Part shown: in pieces, positions 8,749-16,730 of the stretch
How the letters are laid out: every line of letters starts with the position of its first letter
Numbering within the stretch: position 1 is the stretch's first letter
Assembly: GCF_012911975.1 (NCBI RefSeq)
Contig: NZ_SMDQ01000035.1
Location: 1 to 55,594 of the forward strand
Length of the DNA stretch: 55,594 bases
Direction of reading: 5' to 3'
DNA from: Nodosilinea sp. P-1105
GTDB taxonomy: Bacteria > Cyanobacteriota > Cyanobacteriia > Phormidesmidales > Phormidesmidaceae
Notes under the pieces: generated by a model
Told to the model about the DNA's origin: nothing
The model's database searches: none
What the model saw: only the letters and a program-made list of their open reading frames with translations
Program-made: the position numbers and the translations under genes

Positions 8749-9387
8749 TTAAGGAGGGCAGAGACCTTCTTGGCATTCTGGACCACGGGCAATATGGGCG
8801 TCATAAAATTGTTCGATGGCGGCGGCATCATAGTGGTCTAGCCGCTGCAGGTACTGCCAGGCCGTTAGGGCGATCGCCCCTTCAAAATTCTCCCGAGGGG
8901 TCAGAATAATCCGTGGGTTGCGACGGCTCAATTGCCGCACCTGGCCTTTTAGTTGATCCAGGGTTTGCCCTTCGATTTGGTCAGGGTCGTAGTAAATCAC
9001 AATGCCGCCGTGCTCCAGGTTATGCACCAGCTTTTCATCTTCGGGGGCTTCAGCATAGATGCCCCAAACGGCCCAGGCATCATAGTGAGCCCCAGAGGTG
9101 GGCGGGTTGGTGTTGTATTCCACCCGCTGGCCTTCGGGAACATGTTGGCGGCCCTCATCAGGAAACTGTTCGCCTGGGGGGGCAGGCTCTTGGGGCGGCA
9201 GCGGCACTCCAGGGGAGTCGGCGACAAAGGTGTCCACCCTGGCAGAGGTTTGTTGACCGCTGTTGACCACCGCCAGAACCGCCACCGCCACCACGATACT
9301 GAGGGGGATGGCCAACCAGCCTTTATCGCGCAACTGTTTAGACCAAGCGGACCCACGGCGACGGGATGATCGACGGGATTTAGCCAT
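8749..9387 (-). CDS. DUF3105 membrane-anchored protein
   Basis: ATG 9387 gives 212 residues: a very basic N-terminus (MAKSRRSSRRRGSAW), one membrane segment (WLAIPLSIVVAVAVLAVV, about residues 28-45) and a soluble domain with the DUF3105 signatures YNTNPPTSGAHYDAWA, VHNLEHGGIVIYY and a late CQEGLCPP pair of cysteines. The domain is expected outside the cytoplasmic membrane. DUF3105 proteins have no established function; the conserved histidines hint at metal binding. A longer in-frame extension upstream overlaps the GST gene on the same strand and is unlikely. It probably forms its own unit downstream of the GST gene. Confidence 0.85.
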   Translation of the reverse strand: MAKSRRSSRRRGSAWSKQLRDKGWLAIPLSIVVAVAVLAVVNSGQQTSARVDTFVADSPGVPLPPQEPAPPGEQFPDEGRQHVPEGQRVEYNTNPPTSGAHYDAWAVWGIYAEAPEDEKLVHNLEHGGIVIYYDPDQIEGQTLDQLKGQVRQLSRRNPRIILTPRENFEGAIALTAWQYLQRLDHYDAAAIEQFYDAHIARGPECQEGLCPP

Positions 9388-9485
9388 GGGTGTCTCCCTA
9401 TACTTCAATAACGTTAATAGTTTTACAGATCGCTGTTTGATTGTGGCCTCATACCAGGTCCTCGGGGAACGGTTGGGGACTGCCC

Positions 9486-10145
9486 CTACTGACGTTGGGC
9501 CATGCGCTGGGCCATGCGGGCCTTGAAGGCGGCGATCGCCTCGGGCGTCGGCTGAGTCCGTTGCCAGGCGTCTCGCTCTAGCAAGGCCTGAGCCCACCGC
9601 TGCAACTGGGGATAGGGGCCTAAATCCACCCCGATGCCAGGGAACCAGGCGGTGACGGTGCCCAAAACCAGCTCGGCCAGGGTTAGGCGATCGCCGCCAA
9701 AGTAGGGACGCTCACCTAGCTTTTGCTCCAAGAAGGCCAGAACACCACCCACTCGGTCCAGGGCCTGGGCGATCGCCTCGGCATCCGGTTCACCGAAGCC
9801 CATCATCTTTTTGGTCAGGGGGGCCAGGGCGGGCAACAGTTCGTTGACGGTCACCATCTGCACCATTCGCACGGTGGCCAGATCTGCGGCCTGTTCCGGC
9901 AGCAGCGGCGGTTGGGGATATTGGGCGTCGATGTAGTCCAAAATGGCGAACGATTCAATCACCGTCAGCTCCCCATCCACCAACACAGGAATGTGGTGAA
10001 ACGGGTTCAGGGTGAGAAATTCCGGCTTAAACTGGTCGCCCCCCAGGTCCACCTCCACCGTTTCAAAGTCCAATCCTTTTTCCAGCAGGGCCACCCAAAC
10101 CCGGCGCGAGTTGATCGAAAGCGGAGTGTGATAGAGGGTTAGCAT
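9486..10145 (-). CDS. Glutathione S-transferase
   Basis: The 219-residue protein has a thioredoxin-like N-terminal domain (MLTLYHTPLSINSRRVWVAL, FLTLNPFHHIPVLVDGELTVIESFAILDYI) and an all-helical C-terminal domain (about residues 85-210) with GDRLTLAELVLGTV. The cis-proline is in HIPVLVDG, and the ESFAILDY segment binds the glutamyl end of glutathione. Serine in the TPLSINS loop is the likely activating residue, as in theta/beta-like bacterial GSTs. It probably detoxifies electrophiles; the substrate is unknown. The DUF3105 gene follows after 98 bases. Confidence 0.9.
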   Translation of the reverse strand: MLTLYHTPLSINSRRVWVALLEKGLDFETVEVDLGGDQFKPEFLTLNPFHHIPVLVDGELTVIESFAILDYIDAQYPQPPLLPEQAADLATVRMVQMVTVNELLPALAPLTKKMMGFGEPDAEAIAQALDRVGGVLAFLEQKLGERPYFGGDRLTLAELVLGTVTAWFPGIGVDLGPYPQLQRWAQALLERDAWQRTQPTPEAIAAFKARMAQRMAQRQ

Positions 10146-10292
10146 AGCGGTTGCTCAGTAATGTCATACTTCGAGATAAAGTCTATCGTTTCGTGAATCT
10201 TTCCGGAATTAGCCTCCCCTGGATAGAAGTTCGGAAACAACAGGTACCTCTACATACCTGGACTCTTCTTTGGCTAACAGGACGGTGGATAG

Positions 10293-12488
10293 ATGGCTAT
10301 GGGTATATCTCGCTGCCGATGGCTGCGGTACGGACTCCTGATCCTTTTAACCCTGGGGCTGTTGTTGGGCCTGGGGGCTCGACCGGCCCCTGCCGATGCT
10401 GAGCTAGTTAGCTTAGTGGCAGAGGCCAAGACCTACCTGGAAACCCAGACCGGCCACCGCTTTACCAAGCCGATCATTGCCACCCGAGAGCCTTACTACC
10501 AGGGGCTATATATCCGCGACGATGGTTACCACCTAGCCACCAGTCGGGCCGCCGCCCGCGACCCCGATCACCCCGGTCGCTGGATTGATCTCAACATCCT
10601 GGAAGGGCGGGCAGGCAGAGAGCTGCCGGAGGCCTGGGAAGCTTGCCTGGTGGTGTTTTCCGAGGCCTGGACCCACCAAAATGCCACCGCCCAACGCAGC
10701 ACCGTGGCCCATGAACTGTTTCACTGTTACCAGCGGGAAAAGTGGGGGTCCAGCTATCGTGCCCCCCTCTGGGTACTGGAAGGGTCGGCGGTGTGGGCCG
10801 GGGAAACCTACACCGGCGGCTCCTCCCGCAGTGAAACGACCTGGCCCCGCTATCTGCAATGGACCGCCCGGCTAAACGAGCGCAGCTACGATGCCCTGGG
10901 GGTCTTTGCCCACATGGCCCATAGCGGCGAGGCCAATGTTTGGCAGATGCTGGACCGGGCCTTTACCCCACCCCTGCCCCCACCAGCCGCTGAGGCACAA
11001 TGGACCGATCGCATTTTAGGTCTGCTGGCCAACCGCAACGAGTTTCTGCAAACCTGGGCCATGGGCCTAGAGCGGCACCCCAGCCAGCGGCCGTGGAACA
11101 CCAGCGGTCCTGGCATCACCCCGGAGCGGCGGGAGATTCAACCCCTACCGATTGGGCAAGGGCGACAAATTCAGCGCACCGTGCAGCGGCTGTACCAGAT
11201 CCCCCTGCCAGCGGGGCAGGTGATTGCCGTCGATGTGGTGAATGGTGGCCATGGGGGGCTGCGCTGGGGGAATACCACCACCCGCATTAGCGATAGTTTT
11301 AACCAGCGGTATTGCCTGGGGGATAGCTGCCGGTGCGACGATGGCTCCCAGCCGCCGGGAGTGACATCTGTGGAAGCGAGCCCAGGGCTGATTGCCCTGA
11401 CTGGCTACCCCGACACCGCCCAGGTGTGGGTTGACCCGATCGAAAACCCCTGTGAACCGGAGGAACCAGAGGAGCCTGAGGGGGGTGGTGGTCCCAGTAC
11501 CCCCTGGCCTGGGGGCGATCGCGGTCGAGGCACCAGCTATGGCGACCCCCACATCATCACCTACGACGGCTATCGCTATAGTTTCCAAACCCTGGGGGAG
11601 TTTTGGCTGAGCCAGACCTCTAACGGCCAATTTCAGGTGCAGGCGCGCCAGGGCCAAATTCCCGGGCGACCCCTATCGATGAATACCGCTGTGGCCATGC
11701 AGGTGGGGGGCCACAGCCTCAGCATTTACGCCCAGGATTCACCCGATGGTCAATCGCCCCTGTGGTTAGATGGTCGTCCCCTGACCTTGAACGAACCTAC
11801 CCTGGCCCTGCCCGGTGGCGGTCAACTGCTGCGCCAGGGCCAGCGCTACCAGGTGAACTGGCCCAGCGGGGAAACGGTGCAGGTCTCCCCAACCACCCTG
11901 GGAGGGACGGCCTTTTTGACCGTCACGGTGGAGGTACCTCGCTCTAGCAGTCAGTACCAGGGCCTGTTAGGCAATTTCAACGGCAGTCCTGGGGATGACC
12001 TCCAGGTTCGCGGCGGCGGGGTGGTGCTCCCCCAGGATGGTTATGCCCCCATCACCCGCCTGGTGCGGGGACTGATTCCCAGCCCGGTGCCCCTTAACCA
12101 GGTGCAAACGGCCTTCTTTCAGCAGCTTTACCGCCAGTTTGGCGACAGTTGGCGGATCACAGCGGCGGAATCCTTGTTTGACTATGGCCCTGGCCAGTCC
12201 ACCGACACCTTTACCCGGCGAGACTTTCCCAGCCAGTTTCCGTCGTTGGTGGGGGTAGCCCCAGCCCAGATTCAGCAAGCCACCCGCCTGTGCCAGGAGG
12301 CCGGGGTGAATGAGTGGATGATGGAGGGCTGTGTGTTTGATGTGGCCGCCACTGGCCAACCCGGATTTGTGCAGGGGGCGGTGGATGCGATCGCCTCTAC
12401 CCTGGTCAATCAAATTCAAAATCGGGTCGAGCAGGAAATCCGGCGACAGGTTCCCCTGCCCTTTCCCCTGCCCCGGCTACCGTTTTGA
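10293..12488 (+). CDS. Secreted HExxH metallopeptidase-like protein with a von Willebrand factor D domain
   Basis: This 731-residue protein begins with a signal peptide (LRYGLLILLTLGLLLGLGARPAPADA). A zinc-peptidase-like motif AHELFHCYQ lies near residues 140-148, with a downstream WVLEGSAVWAGE that looks like the glutamate helix of gluzincins. After an acidic, Glu/Pro-rich linker (EEPEEPEGGGG, about 390) comes a von Willebrand type D domain: YGDPHIITYDGYRYSFQTLG and later YQGLLGNFNGSPGDDLQV. The C-terminal ~150 residues are helical and unassigned. It should be exported. The pairing of peptidase and VWD domains is unusual; proteolysis is inferred from the motif only. Confidence 0.8.
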   Translation: MAMGISRCRWLRYGLLILLTLGLLLGLGARPAPADAELVSLVAEAKTYLETQTGHRFTKPIIATREPYYQGLYIRDDGYHLATSRAAARDPDHPGRWIDLNILEGRAGRELPEAWEACLVVFSEAWTHQNATAQRSTVAHELFHCYQREKWGSSYRAPLWVLEGSAVWAGETYTGGSSRSETTWPRYLQWTARLNERSYDALGVFAHMAHSGEANVWQMLDRAFTPPLPPPAAEAQWTDRILGLLANRNEFLQTWAMGLERHPSQRPWNTSGPGITPERREIQPLPIGQGRQIQRTVQRLYQIPLPAGQVIAVDVVNGGHGGLRWGNTTTRISDSFNQRYCLGDSCRCDDGSQPPGVTSVEASPGLIALTGYPDTAQVWVDPIENPCEPEEPEEPEGGGGPSTPWPGGDRGRGTSYGDPHIITYDGYRYSFQTLGEFWLSQTSNGQFQVQARQGQIPGRPLSMNTAVAMQVGGHSLSIYAQDSPDGQSPLWLDGRPLTLNEPTLALPGGGQLLRQGQRYQVNWPSGETVQVSPTTLGGTAFLTVTVEVPRSSSQYQGLLGNFNGSPGDDLQVRGGGVVLPQDGYAPITRLVRGLIPSPVPLNQVQTAFFQQLYRQFGDSWRITAAESLFDYGPGQSTDTFTRRDFPSQFPSLVGVAPAQIQQATRLCQEAGVNEWMMEGCVFDVAATGQPGFVQGAVDAIASTLVNQIQNRVEQEIRRQVPLPFPLPRLPF

Positions 12489-12499
12489 TAGCCCCCTGG

Positions 12500-12754
12500 C
12501 TAATAGTGGTAACGACACTGGGCAATCAGAATGGCCTGATCTTGCAGCTTATAGACCAGGCGGTGCTCGTCCGTGATGCGGCGCGACCAGTAGCCCTGCA
12601 AGCCATGCTTAAGGGGTTCGGGCTTACCCATCCCTTCAAACGGGGTTCTCATGGCGGTTTTAATCAACTCGTTGATCCGCTGGACTATTTTTTTGTTGGT
12701 CTTTTGCCAATACAGGTAATCGTCCCAGGCAGCTTCTGCAAAGATAATTTTCAA
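12500..12754 (-). CDS. yoeB: YoeB/Txe family mRNA-interferase toxin
   Basis: The 84-residue protein matches YoeB throughout: FAEAAWDDYLYWQKTNKK at the start, INELIKTAMRTPFEG, KPEPLKHGLQGYWSRRI and the C-terminal DEHRLVYKL...ILIAQCRYHY. The arginine, the histidine of DEHRLVY and the C-terminal HY are the residues used by YoeB toxins for ribosome-dependent mRNA cleavage. Its ATG overlaps the antitoxin TGA as ATGA, so synthesis is coupled to YefM. Length is normal and no defect is seen. Confidence 0.93.
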   Translation of the reverse strand: MKIIFAEAAWDDYLYWQKTNKKIVQRINELIKTAMRTPFEGMGKPEPLKHGLQGYWSRRITDEHRLVYKLQDQAILIAQCRYHY

Positions 12755-13002
12755 TCGTGCAACTCCTGCTCCTGGCCTTCCTCGGCCTCAAGTTGGGCAA
12801 TGGATGCAAGCAGCCGCTTGGCATTCTGGGGACTGCGTAACAGATACGCTGTTTCTTCCAAGGCGTTGAAATCGTCAAGGGATATCATCACCACGGACTG
12901 TTGATTATTGCGGGTGATAATGATGGGGGCATGATCCGCGCAAACCCGATCCATGGTTTTAGCTAGGTTTTGACGGGCAGCGGTGTAAGATATCGCATCC
13001 AT
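12751..13002 (-). CDS. yefM: YefM/Phd family antitoxin
   Basis: ATG 13002, preceded by AGAGG, gives 83 residues: MDAISYTAARQNLAKTMDRV, APIIITRNNQQSVVMISLDDF and NALEETAYLLRSPQNAKRLL are all standard for YefM. The N-terminal fold binds operator DNA, and the C-terminal acidic tail (ASIAQLEAEEGQEQE) should wrap and neutralise YoeB. The longer upstream frame is rejected because it would read through the operator. It is the first gene of the pair and is presumably autorepressed with the toxin as co-repressor. Confidence 0.92.
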   Translation of the reverse strand: MDAISYTAARQNLAKTMDRVCADHAPIIITRNNQQSVVMISLDDFNALEETAYLLRSPQNAKRLLASIAQLEAEEGQEQELHD

Positions 13003-13017
13003 AGGAGACCTCTTGAC

Positions 13018-13035
13018 TGTACATAATATTGTACA
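13018..13035 (-). promoter_or_regulatory. YefM-YoeB operator: two TGTACA boxes
   Basis: TGTACA occurs at 13018-13023 and again at 13030-13035, separated by TAATAT, only 15 bases before the yefM start. TGTACA is the core that YefM recognises in the enterobacterial yefM-yoeB operator. On the minus strand the spacer reads ATATTA and could overlap a -10 element, which would make binding directly block transcription. Confidence 0.75.
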
Positions 13036-13094
13036 GGATTCAACCCAGGGCGACCCGACTTCTATCGGGCAGATCAATTAGCTCAATGGTCTTG

Positions 13095-13184
13095 GGTGAT
13101 CTCTGGATAACAAAATACCCCCGTAGGATGGGCAAGGCCCTTTGCCCATCCTACATAAAGGGACAATCTTTTCTAGAGATCACC
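13095..13184. repeat. Nested inverted repeat, 90 bp, MITE-like or bidirectional hairpin
   Basis: The outer arms GGTGATCTCT (13095-13104) and AGAGATCACC (13175-13184) enclose a 13-bp inner palindrome GTAGGATGGGCAA (13123-13135) / TTGCCCATCCTAC (13142-13154). It lies between the toxin-antitoxin operon and pheS. The nested symmetry fits a small non-autonomous element better than a simple terminator. Confidence 0.6.
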
Positions 13185-13233
13185 TTGGTTCTTCCCTTTG
13201 ATAATCTTAGGAAAAGTCCCCTGGAGCCTCCCT

Positions 13234-14700
13234 ATGCTCGATTTGCCCCAACTGACTGGCAAACAGCGACAGTTTATTCAACTGTTGCAGCAGCAACCAA
13301 CGGTGGACAGTTTGCGATCGCACTGTGCCCGCCATGGGTTTGACTTCAACTTCATCAATGGTTTTTTGCTCAGTGGAGCACTAGATGGTTATGTGGAATG
13401 GCAAGAACAATCCACTGAAGCCTGGGTGCTGACCCCGAAAGGGGAAGAGGTGGGGGGCCAGGTGCCCGGGGTGGCCTTGGCAGAACAACTGCTACAGGGA
13501 ATTCGCGATCGCGTTACCCTGCAAGGCCAGCTGGGCGATCGCTTTAGCCAAAATTATGGAGCTCTGCGGCGCGAGCAGGCGGTGGATTTAATTGATGAAG
13601 GCAATACCGCCCTGGTGACGGTGCTGAAGCCTGGGGTATTGAAAGACTACGTGCAGCGGCAGCAGGTCTTTGCCGCGATCGCCCAGGGAGGCTCCCCCGA
13701 CGACCAGGCCGCAGAGCCCCTGAGCTGGCTACAGCAGCAGGGCTACATCACCCGCCGGGTGGAGGCTGACTATCGCCTGACGGTATTGCCCGCCCTGCAA
13801 ACCCTGGAGCTGAGCGACGTGGTCACTACCCTGACCAGCGAGCTGATTTTGTCAGGGCAGTGGCAGCAGGTGCAGCTCAAGCCCTACGACATCCACGACG
13901 CCGTCCCCGACGTACCCTACGGTCGCCCCACTATCCTGACCCAGTGCATCCAGCGGATTCGGGATATTTTTCTCAACATGGGCTTTGACGAAATGTCAGG
14001 CTACCTGGTGGAATCGGCCTTTTGGAACTTTGACGTCCTCTTTACCCCCCAAGATCACCCGGCCCGGGAAGTGCAAGACACCTTCTACCTGGCCCAGCCC
14101 CAAACCCTGCCCCTACCCAACGACGCCAACCTGATAAGCCAGGTGAAACAGATCCACGAAGCTAACTACGGCGGCCAGTGGACCGAGGCCGAAGCCAGCC
14201 GCGCCATCCTGCGCGCCCACACCACCTCGTCTACAGCTCGGCGGCTGTACCAAATGCAAGGGCAGACCGGCAAATACTTTTCCATTGATCGGGTCTTCCG
14301 CAATGAAACCGTCGATCGCACCCACCTGGCCGAATTCCACCAAATTGAAGGCGTCGTGGTGGGAGAACTCTTGAGTGTGCGCACTCTGATGGGCTATCTC
14401 ACCTACTTTTACGAGCGCCTGGGGTTCAAGCAGCTCAAGTTTAAACCCGCTTATAACCCCTACACCGAGCCTTCCCTGGAAGTCTTGGCCTACCATGCCC
14501 CTAGCGATCGCTACCTGGAGGTAGGCAACTCGGGCCTATTTCGCCAGGAAATGCTGCAACCCCTGGGCTACGGGGACAAGTCAACGGTGGCCTGGGGCCT
14601 GGGCCTAGAGCGGATCGCCATGCTGCTGTACGACGTGGAAAAGCTATCCGATCTAATCGGCCCCGACATTCGCCTAGATCACAAAACTACCGCAAGCTAG
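13234..14700 (+). CDS. pheS: Phenylalanyl-tRNA synthetase alpha subunit, archaeal/eukaryotic type
   Basis: ATG 13234 with GGAG upstream gives 488 residues, far longer than the ~330-350 of ordinary bacterial PheS. The N-terminal ~170 residues are winged-helix-like domains (NGFLLSGALDGYVEW, WVLTPKGEE). The catalytic core has GFDEMSGYLVESAFWNFDVL and PQDHPAREVQDTFYL, which are signatures of the archaeal/eukaryotic alpha subunit, then motif 2 (FSIDRVFRNETVDRTHLAEFHQIEG) and motif 3 (WGLGLERIAMLLY). It should charge tRNA-Phe together with a beta subunit, which is not in the window. Whether this replaces or duplicates the bacterial enzyme cannot be told here. Confidence 0.88.
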   Translation: MLDLPQLTGKQRQFIQLLQQQPTVDSLRSHCARHGFDFNFINGFLLSGALDGYVEWQEQSTEAWVLTPKGEEVGGQVPGVALAEQLLQGIRDRVTLQGQLGDRFSQNYGALRREQAVDLIDEGNTALVTVLKPGVLKDYVQRQQVFAAIAQGGSPDDQAAEPLSWLQQQGYITRRVEADYRLTVLPALQTLELSDVVTTLTSELILSGQWQQVQLKPYDIHDAVPDVPYGRPTILTQCIQRIRDIFLNMGFDEMSGYLVESAFWNFDVLFTPQDHPAREVQDTFYLAQPQTLPLPNDANLISQVKQIHEANYGGQWTEAEASRAILRAHTTSSTARRLYQMQGQTGKYFSIDRVFRNETVDRTHLAEFHQIEGVVVGELLSVRTLMGYLTYFYERLGFKQLKFKPAYNPYTEPSLEVLAYHAPSDRYLEVGNSGLFRQEMLQPLGYGDKSTVAWGLGLERIAMLLYDVEKLSDLIGPDIRLDHKTTAS

Positions 14701-14746
14701 GGAACCCTCTGCTCAGAGCGCTTGCTTACGGACGATCCTACGTCAT

Positions 14747-14803
14747 TTAAGCACTGGCCATTAACTGAGCCCATAAGGGTTTCTCTTTAGATAGCTGACT
14801 CAC
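14747..14803 (-). pseudogene. DUF2283 gene, C-terminal piece left of the IS
   Basis: Immediately outside the tnpB-side end of the IS, the minus strand reads VSQLSKEKPLWAQLMASA followed by TAA at 14747-14749. Joined to the N-terminal piece across the IS, it completes a 70-residue protein of ordinary DUF2283 length. It has no start of its own and should not be expressed separately. Confidence 0.7.
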
Positions 14804-14860
14804 AATGAAGCTCTCCCACCTGGCGTAGCCGAGGTGGGAGTGTCCTATGTTAATCTCGAA
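14776..14860 (-). ncRNA. Predicted omegaRNA 3' part at the tnpB/right-end junction
   Basis: TnpB guide RNAs end at the right end of the element, with the guide taken from the flanking DNA. Here the right-end hairpin at 14813-14840 lies just past the tnpB stop, and the guide would be the ~20 bases leftward from 14803, which belong to the split DUF2283 gene. The limits given are approximate and the 5' start inside tnpB cannot be set from sequence alone. Confidence 0.4.
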
Positions 14861-16200
14861 CTATCCAGAGTCCAGAGATCACACAGGCAGGCCCAGCTTC
14901 TAGGCGACCGTCCAGAACGTTTGCTGGAACAATCCTCACTGTCCTTTCGGCGAGTGAGTTTAAGAATGCCCCTGGCGGCGATATTTTGCGACCCGTTCAG
15001 GTCTGCGTTGTACCGCTTGCCAGAGGAGAATTTTGCGAGGGCGTAATTTTTGGAATCGCGCCGAACCAAGCCAGACCCATCGTAGGCCAGCTTCGAGGTG
15101 TAGGCGGCAACGATATCAATCACCTTGCCGCCCAACTCTTGCCACTTCAGTTCGGTGAAGTCGCGGATTTTGGCCTTGAGCCATCCGTGAAAGCGCTGGC
15201 GCAGGTTGGAGCGTTTCCGACCTCCCGTCGCCTTCCACCCTTTCAGGTTCTCAAAAACGATTGCTTCTGAGTTGAACTCGTTGGCAATCTGGACAATCCG
15301 CTTAGAAACAATGTGGCTGATTTGCTGGTTGATGTTCTGACACTTTCGATAGGTGTTGGCACAGAACCCCTTGTGGAGCTTGCCGCCTTTGCCCATCGTC
15401 TTAGAGGCCCGCATTGAGACGGATTTGAGCCGTTTGTCTCGACGGTCTATGTCTCTTCCAGGGTGAATGAATTCACGATGGATTACAGTACCGTCATGGG
15501 TCACGACTGCCACGGTTGCCGTGGTGTTGATGCCCAGGTCTACCGCTGTCACGTTCCCGTCAGGCTTCCGCTTCGCTGGCATGCAGTGAAACGGCACCGA
15601 TAGGTGACAGGCCTTGCTGTTAACGATCAGTGAGGGCGACAACAATTTGTTGCCGGGTACCTCATGGCGGTCACGTAGTCCCGTAATTTGAACCGTTGTC
15701 CAAACCCAGTCAGACCCCGTGAATACCTTGATTTCAACCTGCTCATACCCGTGCAGCTTGTAGCACTGGCCCTTATAAAGCGTTGGGTAACAGCCTGCAT
15801 CAGCATTGAGCTGAGGTGGCTTAGCATCCTTCCGCTTTCGAGACGGCCCACTCTGCCATTCCTGGTATCGAGTCAGGAAGCTGCTAACCTGCCCCGCCGC
15901 AAACATGATGGCGGCACGGCGATAGTAGCTCGGGAATTTGTGGAACGTCCCATCAATCAGCGCATACTTTGGGCTAGGGTTTTGCGCTGTTTGATGGATG
16001 AGTCGTTCGATAGCAGGAACTAGGTTGTCGCTGGGCAGGCTTCCCAATTCTGGCCAGTGCGTGAAGACAACGCCAACCAAATGTCTGCACAGCCGACGAT
16101 AGACCGCCACCGTTTCGCCAAACAGCACTCGCTGCTCTGCGGTCGGGTTCAGCGTCCACTTGTCGGTGCGAATAATTTTGGTGGGCTTCTTTGTCTTCAT
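14845..16200 (-). CDS. tnpB: TnpB-type RNA-guided nuclease (IS200/IS605 OrfB)
   Basis: The 451-residue protein has the split RuvC active site of TnpB: VTAVDLGINTTATVAVV (Asp), AIVFENLKGW (Glu) and YNADLNGSQNIAARGI (Asp). The N-terminus has IIRTDKWTLNPTAEQRVLFGE, and a basic helical region RRDKRLKSVSMRASK lies mid-protein. The zinc-ribbon cysteines of many TnpB proteins are absent; the segment reads YTSKLAYDGSGLVRRDSK, a variant that I recall from other cyanobacterial elements. In this family the protein uses a guide RNA transcribed across the right end, so the 3' end of this gene and 14804-14844 should encode it. The frame is intact. Confidence 0.88.
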   Translation of the reverse strand: MKTKKPTKIIRTDKWTLNPTAEQRVLFGETVAVYRRLCRHLVGVVFTHWPELGSLPSDNLVPAIERLIHQTAQNPSPKYALIDGTFHKFPSYYRRAAIMFAAGQVSSFLTRYQEWQSGPSRKRKDAKPPQLNADAGCYPTLYKGQCYKLHGYEQVEIKVFTGSDWVWTTVQITGLRDRHEVPGNKLLSPSLIVNSKACHLSVPFHCMPAKRKPDGNVTAVDLGINTTATVAVVTHDGTVIHREFIHPGRDIDRRDKRLKSVSMRASKTMGKGGKLHKGFCANTYRKCQNINQQISHIVSKRIVQIANEFNSEAIVFENLKGWKATGGRKRSNLRQRFHGWLKAKIRDFTELKWQELGGKVIDIVAAYTSKLAYDGSGLVRRDSKNYALAKFSSGKRYNADLNGSQNIAARGILKLTRRKDSEDCSSKRSGRSPRSWACLCDLWTLDSSRLT

Positions 16201-16252
16201 AGTCCTATTGTACTACAGTGAATGGGAGGAATAAACCCCAGACTGCTTGTCT

Positions 16253-16672
16253 ATGGCTGGTAAGCTCAGATCTTTTTCTCATAGTGTCGCCTTGCTGAAG
16301 GGGCATATTGTGTTCGTCACGAAGTACCGCCATCCCGTCATCACTGAAGCCATAGAGGCTGACATCAAAGCGCTGGCTGAAAGTATCTGCCTGAAAGTTG
16401 ACTGCATTCTTGAGGACGCAAAGGCTGACCTGGGAAGCAAAGACCACATCCATTTGTTGGTGGATATGGCCCCAAAGGTGTCGGTGTCCAGGTTGTGCAA
16501 CACCCTCAAAACGGTAACTAGCCGGGAGATTAGGAAGCGCTACGCTGAGGAGTTGCGGCCATACTACTGGAAACCTGTTTTCTGGAAACGAGGATTTAGC
16601 GCTGTCTCTAGCGGCGGTGCCCACCTCTCCATCCTCAAGCAGTACATCGAGAACCAGGGCTATGACGACTAG
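16253..16672 (+). CDS. tnpA: IS200-type HUH transposase TnpA
   Basis: ATG 16253 is preferred over an upstream TTG at 16247 and gives about 139 residues. It has KLRSFSHSVALLKGHIVFVTKYRHPVIT at the start, the HUH metal-binding pair in DHIHLLVDM, and the catalytic tyrosine in SILKQYIENQG near the C-terminus. These enzymes excise and insert the element as single-stranded DNA by recognising the subterminal hairpins. The gene is divergent from tnpB by 52 bases and the frame is complete, so the element could be active. Confidence 0.9.
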   Translation: MAGKLRSFSHSVALLKGHIVFVTKYRHPVITEAIEADIKALAESICLKVDCILEDAKADLGSKDHIHLLVDMAPKVSVSRLCNTLKTVTSREIRKRYAEELRPYYWKPVFWKRGFSAVSSGGAHLSILKQYIENQGYDD

Positions 16673-16730
16673 ACCCCGCCGCTCCTTGACCCCCACCTGT
16701 TCCCAGGTGGGGGAATGCGTCGCTAAAATT

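Larger units (their letters stand above)
14804..16730 (-). mobile_element. IS200/IS605-family element (divergent tnpA and tnpB)
   Basis: tnpA (plus) and tnpB (minus) diverge from a shared centre and are flanked by subterminal hairpins: CTCCCACCT/AGGTGGGAG at 14813-14840 (right end, next to the tnpB stop) and CCCCCACCTG/CAGGTGGGGG at 16690-16713 (left end, next to tnpA). The borders are inferred from the interrupted DUF2283 gene: deleting 14804-16730 joins its halves in frame. No target duplication is present, as expected for this family. On the minus strand the base run before the left end is TTGAAC, the candidate target motif. Confidence 0.8.

Noticed and set aside
9388..9597. N-terminal extension of the DUF3105 protein
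   Set aside because: It overlaps the GST gene on the same strand and is Arg/Gly-rich with no similarity to the family; ATG 9387 is better.
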